In this document: piece after piece, positions 24,507 through 34,164 of the stretch | Position numbering within the stretch: the stretch's first letter is position 1 | Layout of the letters: the number at the start of each line of letters is the position of its first letter | Origin: Spirochaetota bacterium | GTDB taxonomy: Bacteria > Spirochaetota > UBA4802 > UBA5550 | Length of the DNA stretch: 64,000 nucleotides | Direction of reading: 5' to 3' | Assembly: GCA_017999915.1 (NCBI GenBank) | Contig: JAGNKX010000004.1 | Span: 1-64,000, forward strand | Made by a program: the position numbers and the translations under genes | The notes under the pieces: model-generated | Databases searched by the model: none | What the model saw: the letters and a program-made list of their open reading frames with translations, nothing else | What the model was told of the DNA's origin: nothing

Positions 24507-25594
24507 AAAGGGACGGTTCTTACAGTCATCAATGCATTAAGGTACTATTCTCTTTGGTAGTGTTCTATGCCTTTGCAGTCGCGCCGTTGCGGGCGCGAGG
24601 AAGAGATGCGGCGGGAATGGGTAGGCATGAGGCGCCGCAAAGAACTGTCGCCCTTGTCGTCGGAGTGACAAACTGCGGAGGCGAAGAAAGATCGTTTATA
24701 ACCGGACTGCTGGTAAAAGAGATCGGCTCGCTTCCCGGGATCGTGATTATTCCGGTTGATAGGGCATCGGCGGGAGGGGGACTGAAGCCGGGAGCCAAGC
24801 CAGGCCATGCAGCGATCTGCGCCGGGGAATGTGGCGGCATGCTGTCAGCTGACATCGTACTGACCGGATCGGTCGATAAAAACACCCGGGACCATGGCCG
24901 CTCCATTGACGGGGCGGCATTTCCCTATCTTCGGGAAGTGGTCAGGGAAGATCGCTATCACTGTAAATTCTCTATATACGGCGCCTCACGGAAAAAAATC
25001 GTGTATAACCTCGTCGAGAAAACCGGAAGGCAGGGACTATACGCTATCGCCAGGAGATTGTCATCGGCGCTGAAAGCGTATCTCGATTCGGCACCGGCAA
25101 CTCCGTTAAGGCACGATGTGGAGATCACCCTGTTCGGAGCAGCAATATTTCCGGTGGGGAAGCTAAGTAACATCCTGAAGGCCGGGTGCGGCACTGGGTT
25201 CGATGCGGGGATTTCACGGGTATTCCTGGACGGCGATGTGCTCATGATAAGGGGCAGGTATTTTTTTCATTCTTTCAAGACCCCAGGAACGGCTTTCTAC
25301 AGCTCCTTTGACGTAATGCTTCTCTGGGGAATCACATTTCCGGCGGGGAAATATTTACGGATCGGCCCCATGGTCGGAGCCGGGTGCCAGGTCTCCTTTG
25401 CCAGGTTCGCCGGGATAACAAGGGGCTGCAGGAAACGCTATCTGCACCCGGAGATAGGAGCTAGAATCGTGGGCAATATCGTTCTTCCGGGCGATTTCGC
25501 CATTATCCTTGCGCCCGAATTTGTCATATTTTTCGAGAGGAGCGACATCGCTCTGTACGCCGGCGCGCAGGCGGGAGTGCGGTATAGATTTTAA
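24503..25594 (+). CDS. Exported envelope protein with barrel-like C-terminal half
   Basis: No named family recognised. The N-terminus (about 1-32) has a hydrophobic signal segment ending near LRARG. The first half (about 45-195) contains VALVVGVTNCGGEERSFITG and ADIVLTGSVDKNT, resembling the alpha/beta fold of periplasmic proteins that assess copy or stress levels. The second half has alternating hydrophobic strands (VEITLFGAAIFPVG, GYRYF-type endings) and closes in Arg-Tyr-Arg-Phe, the terminal aromatic of outer-membrane barrels. It overlaps the preceding gene by 4 bases (ATGA), so translation is coupled. It is likely an outer-membrane component of the surface operon; this is inference from the strand pattern. 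Confidence 0.6.
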   Translation: MKRDGSYSHQCIKVLFSLVVFYAFAVAPLRARGRDAAGMGRHEAPQRTVALVVGVTNCGGEERSFITGLLVKEIGSLPGIVIIPVDRASAGGGLKPGAKPGHAAICAGECGGMLSADIVLTGSVDKNTRDHGRSIDGAAFPYLREVVREDRYHCKFSIYGASRKKIVYNLVEKTGRQGLYAIARRLSSALKAYLDSAPATPLRHDVEITLFGAAIFPVGKLSNILKAGCGTGFDAGISRVFLDGDVLMIRGRYFFHSFKTPGTAFYSSFDVMLLWGITFPAGKYLRIGPMVGAGCQVSFARFAGITRGCRKRYLHPEIGARIVGNIVLPGDFAIILAPEFVIFFERSDIALYAGAQAGVRYRF

Positions 25595-25630
25595 TAACAG
25601 ATGGCCGGGGCCGGGAGGGATCGTAATTTC

Positions 25631-26194
25631 ATGAATAATATGCTCGTCAACAAAAAATCCAGGTTCGGACTTGCCGTGAAAGTGTCTGCGCTGACCCTGG
25701 CCACGTACGCGGTCATTGTTGTAATGACGGTGGCAGCGGCCGGTGATAACCTGTCCGGAGGCAGTGCCAGGCGGGCCGAGGATCTCGGGAAGGCGATCGC
25801 AACGCAGGATGCCATCGTGAAATCCTTTCTCGAGTATTCCAGGAGATCCAATGACTCCGGCGTCACCGTGAGTTCGGATAGGGTTCTCCGGGACCATGCT
25901 CGCAGCATGACAGCCGTGAAGAATCATTATGAGCTCATAAAGGCACGCGAGAGGAGTACCCGGTATCTCCTTACCGGGATGGGCATTGTCATGGCCCTCT
26001 ACCTGATCATCCTTTTTTCGTACCTGGTGTATAAGACAGGCGGATTATATGGTCCCGCCGGTGTCATGTTAGACCATGTACGGGATAGTCGGAACAGGAA
26101 GGTGCCTTCCATGACACCTGTGGATACCGGCGGTGAATTGGCGGATTTGCGCAGTATAAATATCACACAACATTCAGGCGATTATCATGAATAA
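25631..26194 (+). CDS. Two-transmembrane protein of unknown function
   Basis: The start is taken at MNNMLVNKK, with GGGAGGG upstream; ATG 25601 is in frame but poorer. There is one membrane helix near the N-terminus (ALTLATYAVIVVMTVAA), a ~75-residue helical extracytoplasmic stretch, and a second helix (YLLTGMGIVMALYLIILFSYLVY). A short cytoplasmic tail follows. The layout resembles the sensor half of a receptor, but no signalling domain follows. It lies in the surface operon and overlaps the next gene by 8 bases. I do not recognise a family. Confidence 0.6.
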   Translation: MNNMLVNKKSRFGLAVKVSALTLATYAVIVVMTVAAAGDNLSGGSARRAEDLGKAIATQDAIVKSFLEYSRRSNDSGVTVSSDRVLRDHARSMTAVKNHYELIKARERSTRYLLTGMGIVMALYLIILFSYLVYKTGGLYGPAGVMLDHVRDSRNRKVPSMTPVDTGGELADLRSINITQHSGDYHE

Positions 26195-26939
26195 AGCTCT
26201 CATTCAATCCATCATTCTTATCACTGCGCTTGTTTATCATACTAACGGTTTTGCGCAGGATCCCATTGACGTTAAAAATACAGAAATCAACGGTGGAACC
26301 GGAGAAATAAAAGAAGGCAACTCTACAATGAAGGGGCAGGTTGACTGGAATGACCGGATGAAAGAGAAGCCGGCCCGAGGAAACGATAGTAATAAAAAGA
26401 TGTCTTCCCCTGGATGGAAAGACAGGGAATACATCGGTATGTTCGCGGGCTACGGCGGCCATATACCGGTGGCCGATTATGGAGAGAGGTTCACACCATC
26501 ACATCTTTTTTCATGGGCCCTGGGAATATATGCGCTCAATCTTGCGGGGATTTCCCCGGAGCTTCATTTCCGGTATACCATGATGAAGAGAGATCATATA
26601 CAATTCAGGTATGATTCGACAATCGTCCTGATGCAGTTCTATCCCGGTCTTGTGTACCGGCATCACTTTAAAATGCCCTGGAACACATTGACCCTCTATG
26701 GCCGCATCTGGGACGGCATGTCGCGCATCGAATATAGATCAAGGAACCCATATTTTATGTTTTTGAAAGAACGTATCGTGGAATACGTTAATATTTTCGG
26801 TCTTTCCGCAGGCTGCTACTATGATATATGGCAGGGCATACTCATAGGGGCCGATATCAGTTACAGCATAACCTTCACAGCCGGAAAGCCGCTGCAGTCA
26901 GTGGCGGTTACGCTGAATGCCGGATGCAGGATCCTCTAA
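26187..26939 (+). CDS. Outer-membrane beta-barrel-like protein
   Basis: A signal peptide (MNKALIQSIILITALVYHTNGFA/QD) precedes a short polar, Asn/Lys-rich linker (about 25-75). From about 80 on, alternating beta strands with aromatic girdles appear (YIGMFAGYGGHIPVADYGE, GLVYRHHFKMPWNTLTLYG, ADISYSITFTAG). The size and pattern fit an 8-10 strand barrel. It is the last gene of the surface operon and overlaps the two-helix gene by 8 bases. It ends 12 bases from the convergent FadD gene with no terminator between. The function is unknown. Confidence 0.62.
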   Translation: MNKALIQSIILITALVYHTNGFAQDPIDVKNTEINGGTGEIKEGNSTMKGQVDWNDRMKEKPARGNDSNKKMSSPGWKDREYIGMFAGYGGHIPVADYGERFTPSHLFSWALGIYALNLAGISPELHFRYTMMKRDHIQFRYDSTIVLMQFYPGLVYRHHFKMPWNTLTLYGRIWDGMSRIEYRSRNPYFMFLKERIVEYVNIFGLSAGCYYDIWQGILIGADISYSITFTAGKPLQSVAVTLNAGCRIL

Positions 26940-26951
26940 GGCTAATGAAAA

Positions 26952-28643
26952 TCAGCGATTGGTCAGCATTTTCTTGATCTCCCGCTTCAGGATCTTCCCG
27001 ACGCCGCTGGTAGGGAGCTCGTCCATGAACTCGACGACCTTCGGCACTTTGTATGGCGCCACGTTGTCGCGAAGATACTGGATGAGCTTCGTCTTTTGTT
27101 CGTCGCTTTTGGCGATGCCCGGGCGGAGCACAACGGCGATACCGACCCGCTCCGATCCCGGTCGTTCCGGGTCGGGAATGCCGACCGAGGCCGCCATGGC
27201 TATATCAGGGTGCTTCGCAAGCACCTCGTCGAGCTCCCTTGTGAAGACTTTAAAGCCGGATACGATGACCATGTCCTTGACCCGGTCCACGATATAGAAG
27301 TAACCGTCCTCGTCCATGTACGCCACGTCGCCGGTATGCATCCAGCCGTCCCTGACGGCATTATCGGTTTCATCCTGCTTCTTGTAGTAACCCCTCATGA
27401 TCTGCGGCCCCGTTATCACGATCTCTCCGGGCTCGCCGAGCTTGGCGGGCTGGCCCGTCTCGGGGTCGATAAGCTTGACCAGCGTGTCGGACAGGGGCAT
27501 GCCGATGGAGGTCGGCTTCTTTACGCCGAATCGCGGGTTGCAGATCATGACGGGCGACATCTCGGTCATGCCGTAGAGCTCTATAAAATTCTGGTTCCCG
27601 ATGATCGATTCCAGGTCCTTGATGTATTCCGCGGGGAACGGCGCTGCCGCGCTCAGGCACCATTTCAGGTGCTCCTTGAGGTCAAGCTTCCTGAAGGCGG
27701 GCTGCTTTAAAAGCTCAAAGTAGACCGTGGGGACATTTACCACGAACGTAGGCTTGTATGCCTTGAGCGCCTCAATGATGAAATGGGAATCCCGGGGATT
27801 GGGCACGCAGATCTGGGTGTTGCCGTCGGTGATGGTGAATCCGCCCAGGGCCAGGCCGGCTATATGGAAGAGCGGGAAGGCAGACAGGGCTATATCTTCC
27901 GGCTTGATGTCAAGCCACGACAGAACCTGCCGGCGGTTGCTCATGTAACTGCGTTGGGTCAGCATGGCTCCCTTTGCGGGACCCGTAGTGCCCCCTGTGT
28001 ACATCATGAAAATCATGTCATCAAAGCCCCGCTTAACGTGGACCGGGTCGGCTTTGGATTGGTTCATTATTTCCATGAAGCGTTTAATGGATTTGCCGGC
28101 GATCGGCTTCACTTCAGCGGTCGGGATTTTTTTCAAGAGCTTACCGAGGACCCGCTTGATACCGGGAAGAAAATCTGCGATTTCAGTCACCACGACCGTG
28201 GTGAAGGCGGCCCTGGCCGACGCTTCGGCGATCTTTTCGAGCAGGATATCCACGGTAATGACGATCTTGGTCCCGGAATCGATGAGCTGGTGTTCCATCT
28301 CGGCTGCCGTGAGGAGCGGGCTCAGGCCGGTGGAGACGCAGCCCGCCTTCTGGACGCCGATAATGGCTATGTAGTGGGCCGGGATATTGGGCATATGGAG
28401 GCCCACCACGTCATCGGGGCGCAGGCCGCTATCGATGAGAAAATTGGCCAGCCTGTTGGAAAGATCATCCACTTCCTTGAAACTCAGGGCGCGGCCCATG
28501 TATATGAGGGCTGTCTTGTCGGGATACTGGGCGACGGTTTCCGCGAACATCTCGGCAAAGGACTTTTCCTCGTATGGCAGGGTCGGCGGGACATTTTTGT
28601 CATAGTGCTTCAGCCACGGCTTATCCGAATATGCGTCGCTCAT
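26952..28643 (-). CDS. fadD: Long-chain fatty-acid--CoA ligase (FadD-type AMP-binding enzyme)
   Basis: Activates a fatty acid to acyl-CoA with ATP via an acyl-adenylate, the entry step to beta-oxidation. The ATP/AMP motif MYTGGTTGPAKGAML, the second motif FIELYGMTEMSP and the hinge/C-terminal motif GWMHTGDVAYMDEDGYFYIVDR are present, and the terminal catalytic Lys is in GKILKRE. The start is MSDAYS at 28643 because GGGAGGATACT precedes it; the longer frame from 28694 includes this ribosome site. 563 residues is normal. A strong promoter lies ~195 bases upstream. It should act together with the two acyl-CoA dehydrogenases in this window; chain-length preference is unknown. Confidence 0.92.
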   Translation of the reverse strand: MSDAYSDKPWLKHYDKNVPPTLPYEEKSFAEMFAETVAQYPDKTALIYMGRALSFKEVDDLSNRLANFLIDSGLRPDDVVGLHMPNIPAHYIAIIGVQKAGCVSTGLSPLLTAAEMEHQLIDSGTKIVITVDILLEKIAEASARAAFTTVVVTEIADFLPGIKRVLGKLLKKIPTAEVKPIAGKSIKRFMEIMNQSKADPVHVKRGFDDMIFMMYTGGTTGPAKGAMLTQRSYMSNRRQVLSWLDIKPEDIALSAFPLFHIAGLALGGFTITDGNTQICVPNPRDSHFIIEALKAYKPTFVVNVPTVYFELLKQPAFRKLDLKEHLKWCLSAAAPFPAEYIKDLESIIGNQNFIELYGMTEMSPVMICNPRFGVKKPTSIGMPLSDTLVKLIDPETGQPAKLGEPGEIVITGPQIMRGYYKKQDETDNAVRDGWMHTGDVAYMDEDGYFYIVDRVKDMVIVSGFKVFTRELDEVLAKHPDIAMAASVGIPDPERPGSERVGIAVVLRPGIAKSDEQKTKLIQYLRDNVAPYKVPKVVEFMDELPTSGVGKILKREIKKMLTNR

Positions 28644-28836
28644 AGTATCCTCCCTCATAAGTATAGTGTGGTTTTTTGAAAATGATGGGGGCATAACTTA
28701 TTACTACCCCTCATGGGGAGAAGAGAAAATACGGTTGGTGCGGCAACTATCATCCATGAAAATGAAATTTCCATGCCATCGTGCAATCCGCTTCCCCCTT
28801 GCGGCTTCATGCAACATGATAACTGCTATTGGAATT

Positions 28837-28865
28837 ATTTTAGTTCAATATGGATACTTTGTCAA
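28837..28865 (-). promoter_or_regulatory. Promoter of the fadD gene
   Basis: On the minus strand, TTGACA (28860-28865), exactly 17 bases, then TAAAAT (28837-28842). It gives a leader of about 190 bases. Apart from this and the terminator at 28901, the 307-base gap (28644-28950) shows only a weak CCCCTCATGGGG palindrome. Confidence 0.68.
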
Positions 28866-28900
28866 GGCGTATTATATTTTTATACTGGACGCTAATCAGC

Positions 28901-28930
28901 AAAAAAAAAGCCGGCATTGTGCCGGCTTTT
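28901..28930 (-). terminator. Terminator of the OFA-type transporter gene (bidirectional shape)
   Basis: GCCGGCA-TTG-TGCCGGC is a perfect 7-bp stem flanked by A9 on the left and T-runs on the right, so it can end transcription on either strand. It lies 20 bases beyond the transporter stop. Confidence 0.93.
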
Positions 28931-28950
28931 TCGAATGCTTGTAAAGAATA

Positions 28951-30435
28951 TTACTTTTGAGGCTGCTTGAGCAACGCAATGCAGAGAATAATGCCAAGCA
29001 CCGCGAGACCGGCGGTAGGGTAGAAAGCCACCGTGAAGCTTCCGAAAAGGTCCTTCGCAAAGCCTGAGATCAGGCCGCCGATGAGGGCGCCGAGACCGTA
29101 GGCGAAGAAGACGACACCATAGTTCCGAGCATAGTTCTTCATTCCGAAGAAGGAAGCGGTAGCCGCGGGTGCGATGGCGAGCCATCCGCCCAGGCAGAGC
29201 CAGAAGCCGCAGAAGGCGACCACATAAGCGGTGGTAGTGCCTTCGCCGGCTGCAAAAAGCATGATCAGGGAAACGACCAGGATGATGGACATGTTAAGGA
29301 CGCCGGCCCATTTCGGCGTGATCTTGTCGGTCAGGGTGCCGAAGATAGGACGGCCGATAGCGTTAAATATGGCGAAAATGCCGGTGAACATCGCGGCCTG
29401 GGCGGCGGTAACCTTGATAATATCCTGGCCGACGGGCGCCGAGATGCCTATAGCCATGAGTCCGGCTATTGAACCGATGAGGAATGCAAAGAAAAGGCCC
29501 CAGAACGCGGCGGTCTTAACCATTTCTCCGGCGGATAAATCGGTACCGCCAGCGGCACCGGCGGGAACTGACCACCCGGCGGGTTTCCACCCTGCTTCAG
29601 GGAACTTGTAAGGCAGGGAAAGGAGTACCAATATAATCGCGAAGGCGACACCGAAATAGAGGAACGTGGTGAACAGTCCCACTTTAGGTATGAGCGCGCT
29701 TGCGATGTTAGCGGTGAGGAGCGCTGAACCGCCGAAACCGGCCAGCATGAGGCCTACCGCGAGGCCCTTCTTGTCGGGGAACCAGCGGGCGCCGAGGGAA
29801 ACCGGGCAGCCATAGGCGAGACCCACGCCGGAGCCGGCGACCACGCCATAGGTGAGCATCAGCATGTATATGTTCTGGGCGAAATATGAAAGACCCCATC
29901 CAAGGCCGACGATCAGGCCGCCGATGAGGGCGAGCTTCTTGGGACCAAGTTTCTCCATGATCTTCCCGCCGAAAAACATGAGTATTGAGAAGAAAGCAAG
30001 GAACAGCATGAAAGGAAGATTCCCTTCAAGGGAGGTGACTTTTTTCACGCCCTTGAGAAGCTCAAGGTCCTTGTCCGCCAGCGCCGGGATCAGCTTGGTA
30101 AAATTATCAATCTTAACTTTGTCTTTTTCTACATCAGGTTTCAGCTTGAATATCTCCGCGACCTGTTCCGGGGTGATGGCTTTTGTTGACGAGTAGAACT
30201 TCTCTGCCCCGTCCCCTTTGAGCGAAAATATGCCCTTGAGCAGGTCCTTGTCGATGGAATTGACGGCGACTCCGGCCTGTTCCGCTTTTTTCTTGTTGAA
30301 TTCGAATTCAACATGGGGCTTGAATACCCCGTAGGAATAGACGCTGCCGAGGCAGAGGTTCATCACCAGTCCGAAGACCACGAATAGCCATCTCCCTTTT
30401 TCGGCAGCCATCCCGAATGCATGTGTGTCAGCCAT
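28951..30435 (-). CDS. OFA-type major facilitator transporter with a large TM1-TM2 insert
   Basis: An inner-membrane secondary carrier of the oxalate/formate antiporter-like MFS group. Twelve predicted helices are present, with the family segments GRWLFVVFGLVMNLCLGSVYS (TM1), SGVGLAYGCPVSLGARWFPDKKGLAVGL (TM4-5 loop) and AIFNAIGRPIFGTLTDKI (TM7-8). Unusual: about 95 hydrophilic, Lys/Glu-rich residues (about 45-140) lie between TM1 and TM2, where the family normally has ~25. AGGAGG precedes the start. A terminator follows and a separate promoter precedes, so it is monocistronic. The substrate is likely a small monocarboxylate or dicarboxylate; not decided by sequence. Confidence 0.85.
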   Translation of the reverse strand: MADTHAFGMAAEKGRWLFVVFGLVMNLCLGSVYSYGVFKPHVEFEFNKKKAEQAGVAVNSIDKDLLKGIFSLKGDGAEKFYSSTKAITPEQVAEIFKLKPDVEKDKVKIDNFTKLIPALADKDLELLKGVKKVTSLEGNLPFMLFLAFFSILMFFGGKIMEKLGPKKLALIGGLIVGLGWGLSYFAQNIYMLMLTYGVVAGSGVGLAYGCPVSLGARWFPDKKGLAVGLMLAGFGGSALLTANIASALIPKVGLFTTFLYFGVAFAIILVLLSLPYKFPEAGWKPAGWSVPAGAAGGTDLSAGEMVKTAAFWGLFFAFLIGSIAGLMAIGISAPVGQDIIKVTAAQAAMFTGIFAIFNAIGRPIFGTLTDKITPKWAGVLNMSIILVVSLIMLFAAGEGTTTAYVVAFCGFWLCLGGWLAIAPAATASFFGMKNYARNYGVVFFAYGLGALIGGLISGFAKDLFGSFTVAFYPTAGLAVLGIILCIALLKQPQK

Positions 30436-30526
30436 AATGTAAAACTACCTCCTGAGGTTTTTTGAAATGTGTGATTGAGTTGTACAGAATTATGCGACGT
30501 TAGGTTCTGAAAAACAAAATTGGAAG

Positions 30527-30555
30527 TTTTTAATAGAGGGTGATGTATAAGTCAA
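30527..30555 (-). promoter_or_regulatory. Candidate promoter of the OFA-type transporter
   Basis: On the minus strand, TTGACT (30550-30555), 17 bases, then TAAAAA (30527-30532), between the terminator at 30568 and the gene start. The -35 box is good, the -10 moderate. Confidence 0.45.
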
Positions 30556-30567
30556 TCATTAAAACGA

Positions 30568-30596
30568 CAACTCCCCGTAATTTATACGGGGAGTTG
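30568..30596 (-). terminator. Terminator of the RND transporter gene
   Basis: CAACTCCCCGTA / TACGGGGAGTTG forms a perfect 12-bp stem with a five-base loop, followed on the minus strand by TCGTTTTAAT. It sits just past the RND stop. Confidence 0.8.
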
Positions 30597-30605
30597 GACG
30601 CCGGC

Positions 30606-33600
30606 TTATTTCTTTTTCCTTCTTGGTTTCCCGGGATTGGCCGTGTGCCTTGCTTTGGGCCTTTCTGCCTGACCGGGGTCGCCGGATAGGCTTTTTATAG
30701 TAATAGGATCATGGTTTTCATCCGTTATTTCCTCTTCTTCATCAATCTCTTCCATCACATTGTGTTCCTCTTTTTTGTAAGAGGGACGAAACTTGCTTTC
30801 AATCCATTCGCGGAAGATGTCGATGTATTCGAAAAGGGCCGGGACCACGATAAGGGTCAGGAATGTTGACAGGATCAGGCCGCCCATGATGGCAATACCC
30901 ATGGCCATGCGGAATTTGGATACCTCTCCGATGCCCAGGGCGATCGGAAGTGTTCCCGCCAGCATGGCAAAGGTGGTCATCAGGATCGGCCTCAATCGGG
31001 TCATGCCGGCCTTGTAGATCGCCTCCTTCCGAGTCATGCCGGACCGGTATCCCTCCAGGGCGAAGTCGACAAGGAGAATGGAGTTCTTGGTGACCAGGCC
31101 CATCAGCATGACCATGCCGATCATGGAGAACATGTTCAGTTGCTGACTGAAAATATACAGTGCCAAAAGCGCGCCGGAAAGTGCAGGCGGCAGGGCCATG
31201 AGGATTGTGACTGGCGTAATGAATGACTCGTAGAGGCTGGAGAGAATGAAGTATATGAATATGACAGCCAGCAGCATGGCGAGCATTATATCTCCCATCA
31301 GCTCCTTCAGGTCCTCGGCCTGTCCAACAAAGTTATATGTTATTCCTTTCGGGGGCGGCATTTTTTTCTTGAGGAGATCCATCGAAAAATCCGTAGCTGA
31401 GCCCATGGCGCCATCGGGCGTAAGGTTCGCGGTAATCTGTACGACACGGGAACGGTCATACCGGAGTATCTGGGAGGGGCCGAATTTGTCCACGCCGTTG
31501 CTTATGGCTTTAAGCGGCACCATGCGGTACATCTGGTTCGGGACCTTGGTATTTTCAAAGGCGGAACGCAAGTCACGCTGATCAGGCTTCAGGCGGAGGC
31601 GCACATCATATTCGATCCCCTTGGCGTGAAGCTCGCCCACAACCTCACCGGCTATTTGGTATCGGAGTTCGGAGCCGGCTATGGAAGGCATGACGCCGAA
31701 TTTCTGCATTTCGTTCGGATTAAACACGACCTGGAACTCGGGCTTGCCGGATTCCGAGCTGATATCGACGTCTGACAGGTCTCGGCTCTTTTGTAACTCT
31801 TTGTAGAACTTTTGCGCATACTCGTCAAGAACTTGCAAGTCATTGCCGACTATGTTCAGGACATAGGCCGACATCGCCATGTTCCCCAGGCTGTATTCAG
31901 TGAGCTTCGGACGATCATCGCGGAATTCCTTTAAAAGCATATTCCTGATAGCGGTCTTAATCTCGGGCGCGGTGCGTTTGCGGTCTTTCATGTCGACCAG
32001 GGAGAGGCCCATGGTGACAAAGTTGGTTTGCGCGGTGTTCATTGCGTTCATGCCGACGATAATGGACATCGTGTTCATTTCAGGGGCAATTTCGAGTATA
32101 CGCTTTGCCGCCCTATTCGCGACCTCGTTGGTACCGTCCAGGCTCGTGCCGGAAGGCAGCTGAAGGGATATGTTGAAATCACCGAAATCGCTCGAGGACA
32201 TGAAGTTCTTTTTGATGAAGGGCGCGGTCGCAAGGCTAACGACAAAAATGATGGTGGTGATTCCCATGATGAGAAGCGGATGGTCCAGCGTAAAGGTCAT
32301 GATCCTGCCGTACCATGATTCCATCCATCGCTGGAAACGCTCGAAGTTGCGGATAACGACGTTCTGCGCCACGTGGCCTTTACCGGCGAAGTAGGCTGAA
32401 AGGAAAGGCGCCACCGTGAGGGCGTCAAAGAGGCTGATGGCCATGGCGAAAATAATGGTGAAGCCGAACTGTTTGAAGAACTGGCCTGTTATGCCGCCCA
32501 GGAACCCAATGGGGGCAAAGACCGCCATGATGGTGAGGGTCGTGGCTATGACAGCCAGCATGACCTCGGTGGTCCCTTTTTCAGCCGCATCCATGGGGTG
32601 CATGCCTTCTTCGAGCTTTCGGAATATGTTCTCCCGGACAACAATGGCGTCATCGACCAGGAGGCCAACCGTCAGGGAAAGGGCCAGCAGTGAGATGACG
32701 TTGATGGTATAGCCCATGATATACATCAATATAAAGGCCCCAAGGAGACTGTTCGGAAGGGCGATGCCAGTAATTAATGTCGACCGTATGTTGCCCAGGA
32801 AGAGGTACACTACGATTATGGCCAGGGCGATGCCGAGTATAATCGTGACCTTTACTTCGTCCAGGTTCATGCGGACGATCTTCGCACCGTCATAGATGAG
32901 GTTGAGCTTCGGCTTGCCTTCGCGGTCTTTCATCTCCGCATTCAACTTCTTTATTCGTCCGGTAACTCCGTCGAGAACGGCAACCGTGTTGGCCCCTGAC
33001 TGCCGGTAAACCTCGAGGAACAGGGCGGGCTTCATTTCACGCTTGATCTTTTTCTTTTTTGAACTGAAGAAACCTGATTTTTCAGCCGTGGTGTTTATCG
33101 GCGCGTACAGGTAACCGTAGGTTGTTCTTTCCTCGGATCCGTCGCTTACGGTGCCGAGGGATTTGACGGAGATAGCGTTGCCCACATCGCCGGAAAACTG
33201 CACCACGGCATTGGCTATCTGGTTGACATCCGTGAATTGTGCCACGGTCCTGAACGAGGTTTCTTTGTCGCCTTTTTCGTTTTTACCGACAGGAATGTTC
33301 ATCCCCGCGCTCTTGATGGCGTTTGCGACAGCCAGTGCGGATACCTTACTCTGATTCAGCTTATTGCGGTCCAGCTCCACCTGTATCTCTCGCCGGCGTC
33401 CCCCGACAATCTTAACCTGCGCGACGCCGTTAACCTGCTGTAGTGCGACAGTAAGCTCTTCCTTCGCCAGATCGTAAAGCTCATTCGTTGTCAGGTCGGC
33501 CGAAAGGGCGATCCGAGCGATCGACATGCTCGCCGGATCGAAACATACCACGAGAGGTTCTTCTATATCTTCGGGAAGGTCCTTGCGTATCTGGTCCACC

Positions 33601-33932
33601 TTGTCCTTGACCTGCTGTTCCGCGTATTTCGGGTCGACGTCGAGGTTGAATTCGGCGATGACAAGGGACACGCTGTCCATGTTCCTCGATTGCAAGTGCT
33701 TCAATCCTGAAATAGAGCTTACCTGGTCCTCGATGGGCTTCGAGATGAGATTCTCTATCTCCTCAGGTGAGGAACCGACGTAGACTGTCTGAACGACGAC
33801 ATAGGGAAATTCGACGTCCGGGTACATGTCTACGCCAAGCCGGTTCATAGATAATAATCCGACAAAGATAAGGACAAATACAATACTGGTTATAAGGATG
33901 GGTCGCTTGATGGCTAAACGGGCTATATTCAT
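30606..33932 (-). CDS. RND family efflux pump, AcrB/HAE-1-like permease
   Basis: A proton-driven inner-membrane exporter. Two homologous halves each have a large periplasmic loop. TM1 follows the family opening NIARLAIKRPILITSIVFVL, and the TM4 proton relay motif GLLVDDAIVVREN keeps both Asp residues. A start at MNIARL (33932) is chosen because GAGAGG lies upstream and family members begin there. A TTG 30 bases earlier is in frame. 1108 residues is a normal length. The C-terminus has an unusual acidic then basic tail (EEIDEEEE... PRRKKK). No adaptor or outer-membrane gene is adjacent, so partners are elsewhere. An 18-bp palindrome lies 54 bases upstream. Confidence 0.93.
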   Translation of the reverse strand: MNIARLAIKRPILITSIVFVLIFVGLLSMNRLGVDMYPDVEFPYVVVQTVYVGSSPEEIENLISKPIEDQVSSISGLKHLQSRNMDSVSLVIAEFNLDVDPKYAEQQVKDKVDQIRKDLPEDIEEPLVVCFDPASMSIARIALSADLTTNELYDLAKEELTVALQQVNGVAQVKIVGGRRREIQVELDRNKLNQSKVSALAVANAIKSAGMNIPVGKNEKGDKETSFRTVAQFTDVNQIANAVVQFSGDVGNAISVKSLGTVSDGSEERTTYGYLYAPINTTAEKSGFFSSKKKKIKREMKPALFLEVYRQSGANTVAVLDGVTGRIKKLNAEMKDREGKPKLNLIYDGAKIVRMNLDEVKVTIILGIALAIIVVYLFLGNIRSTLITGIALPNSLLGAFILMYIMGYTINVISLLALSLTVGLLVDDAIVVRENIFRKLEEGMHPMDAAEKGTTEVMLAVIATTLTIMAVFAPIGFLGGITGQFFKQFGFTIIFAMAISLFDALTVAPFLSAYFAGKGHVAQNVVIRNFERFQRWMESWYGRIMTFTLDHPLLIMGITTIIFVVSLATAPFIKKNFMSSSDFGDFNISLQLPSGTSLDGTNEVANRAAKRILEIAPEMNTMSIIVGMNAMNTAQTNFVTMGLSLVDMKDRKRTAPEIKTAIRNMLLKEFRDDRPKLTEYSLGNMAMSAYVLNIVGNDLQVLDEYAQKFYKELQKSRDLSDVDISSESGKPEFQVVFNPNEMQKFGVMPSIAGSELRYQIAGEVVGELHAKGIEYDVRLRLKPDQRDLRSAFENTKVPNQMYRMVPLKAISNGVDKFGPSQILRYDRSRVVQITANLTPDGAMGSATDFSMDLLKKKMPPPKGITYNFVGQAEDLKELMGDIMLAMLLAVIFIYFILSSLYESFITPVTILMALPPALSGALLALYIFSQQLNMFSMIGMVMLMGLVTKNSILLVDFALEGYRSGMTRKEAIYKAGMTRLRPILMTTFAMLAGTLPIALGIGEVSKFRMAMGIAIMGGLILSTFLTLIVVPALFEYIDIFREWIESKFRPSYKKEEHNVMEEIDEEEEITDENHDPITIKSLSGDPGQAERPKARHTANPGKPRRKKK

Positions 33933-33985
33933 AGATTGATCAAACCTCTCAGATTGTAACAATTATGTTTAATAGATTGGACGTG

Positions 33986-34003
33986 TTTAACCAAATGGTT
34001 AAA
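33986..34003. promoter_or_regulatory. Operator-like palindrome upstream of the RND gene
   Basis: TTTAACC-AAAT-GGTTAAA, a perfect inverted repeat 54 bases from the RND start codon. The shape fits a TetR-family site, but no regulator gene is adjacent. Confidence 0.55.
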
Positions 34004-34164
34004 TTTATGCAAGAAAAAAATAGTTTTTTTTATATATCATTGAAAAATGCATCTGCGGCGGTTTTTTCAACTGAAAAGATAGGTTTCCAGCTCCATAATC
34101 ATCATATATCATGCATGAGTGTAAAAACCAAATTGTTCTTGTCAATAGATACTTTATTGCTATT

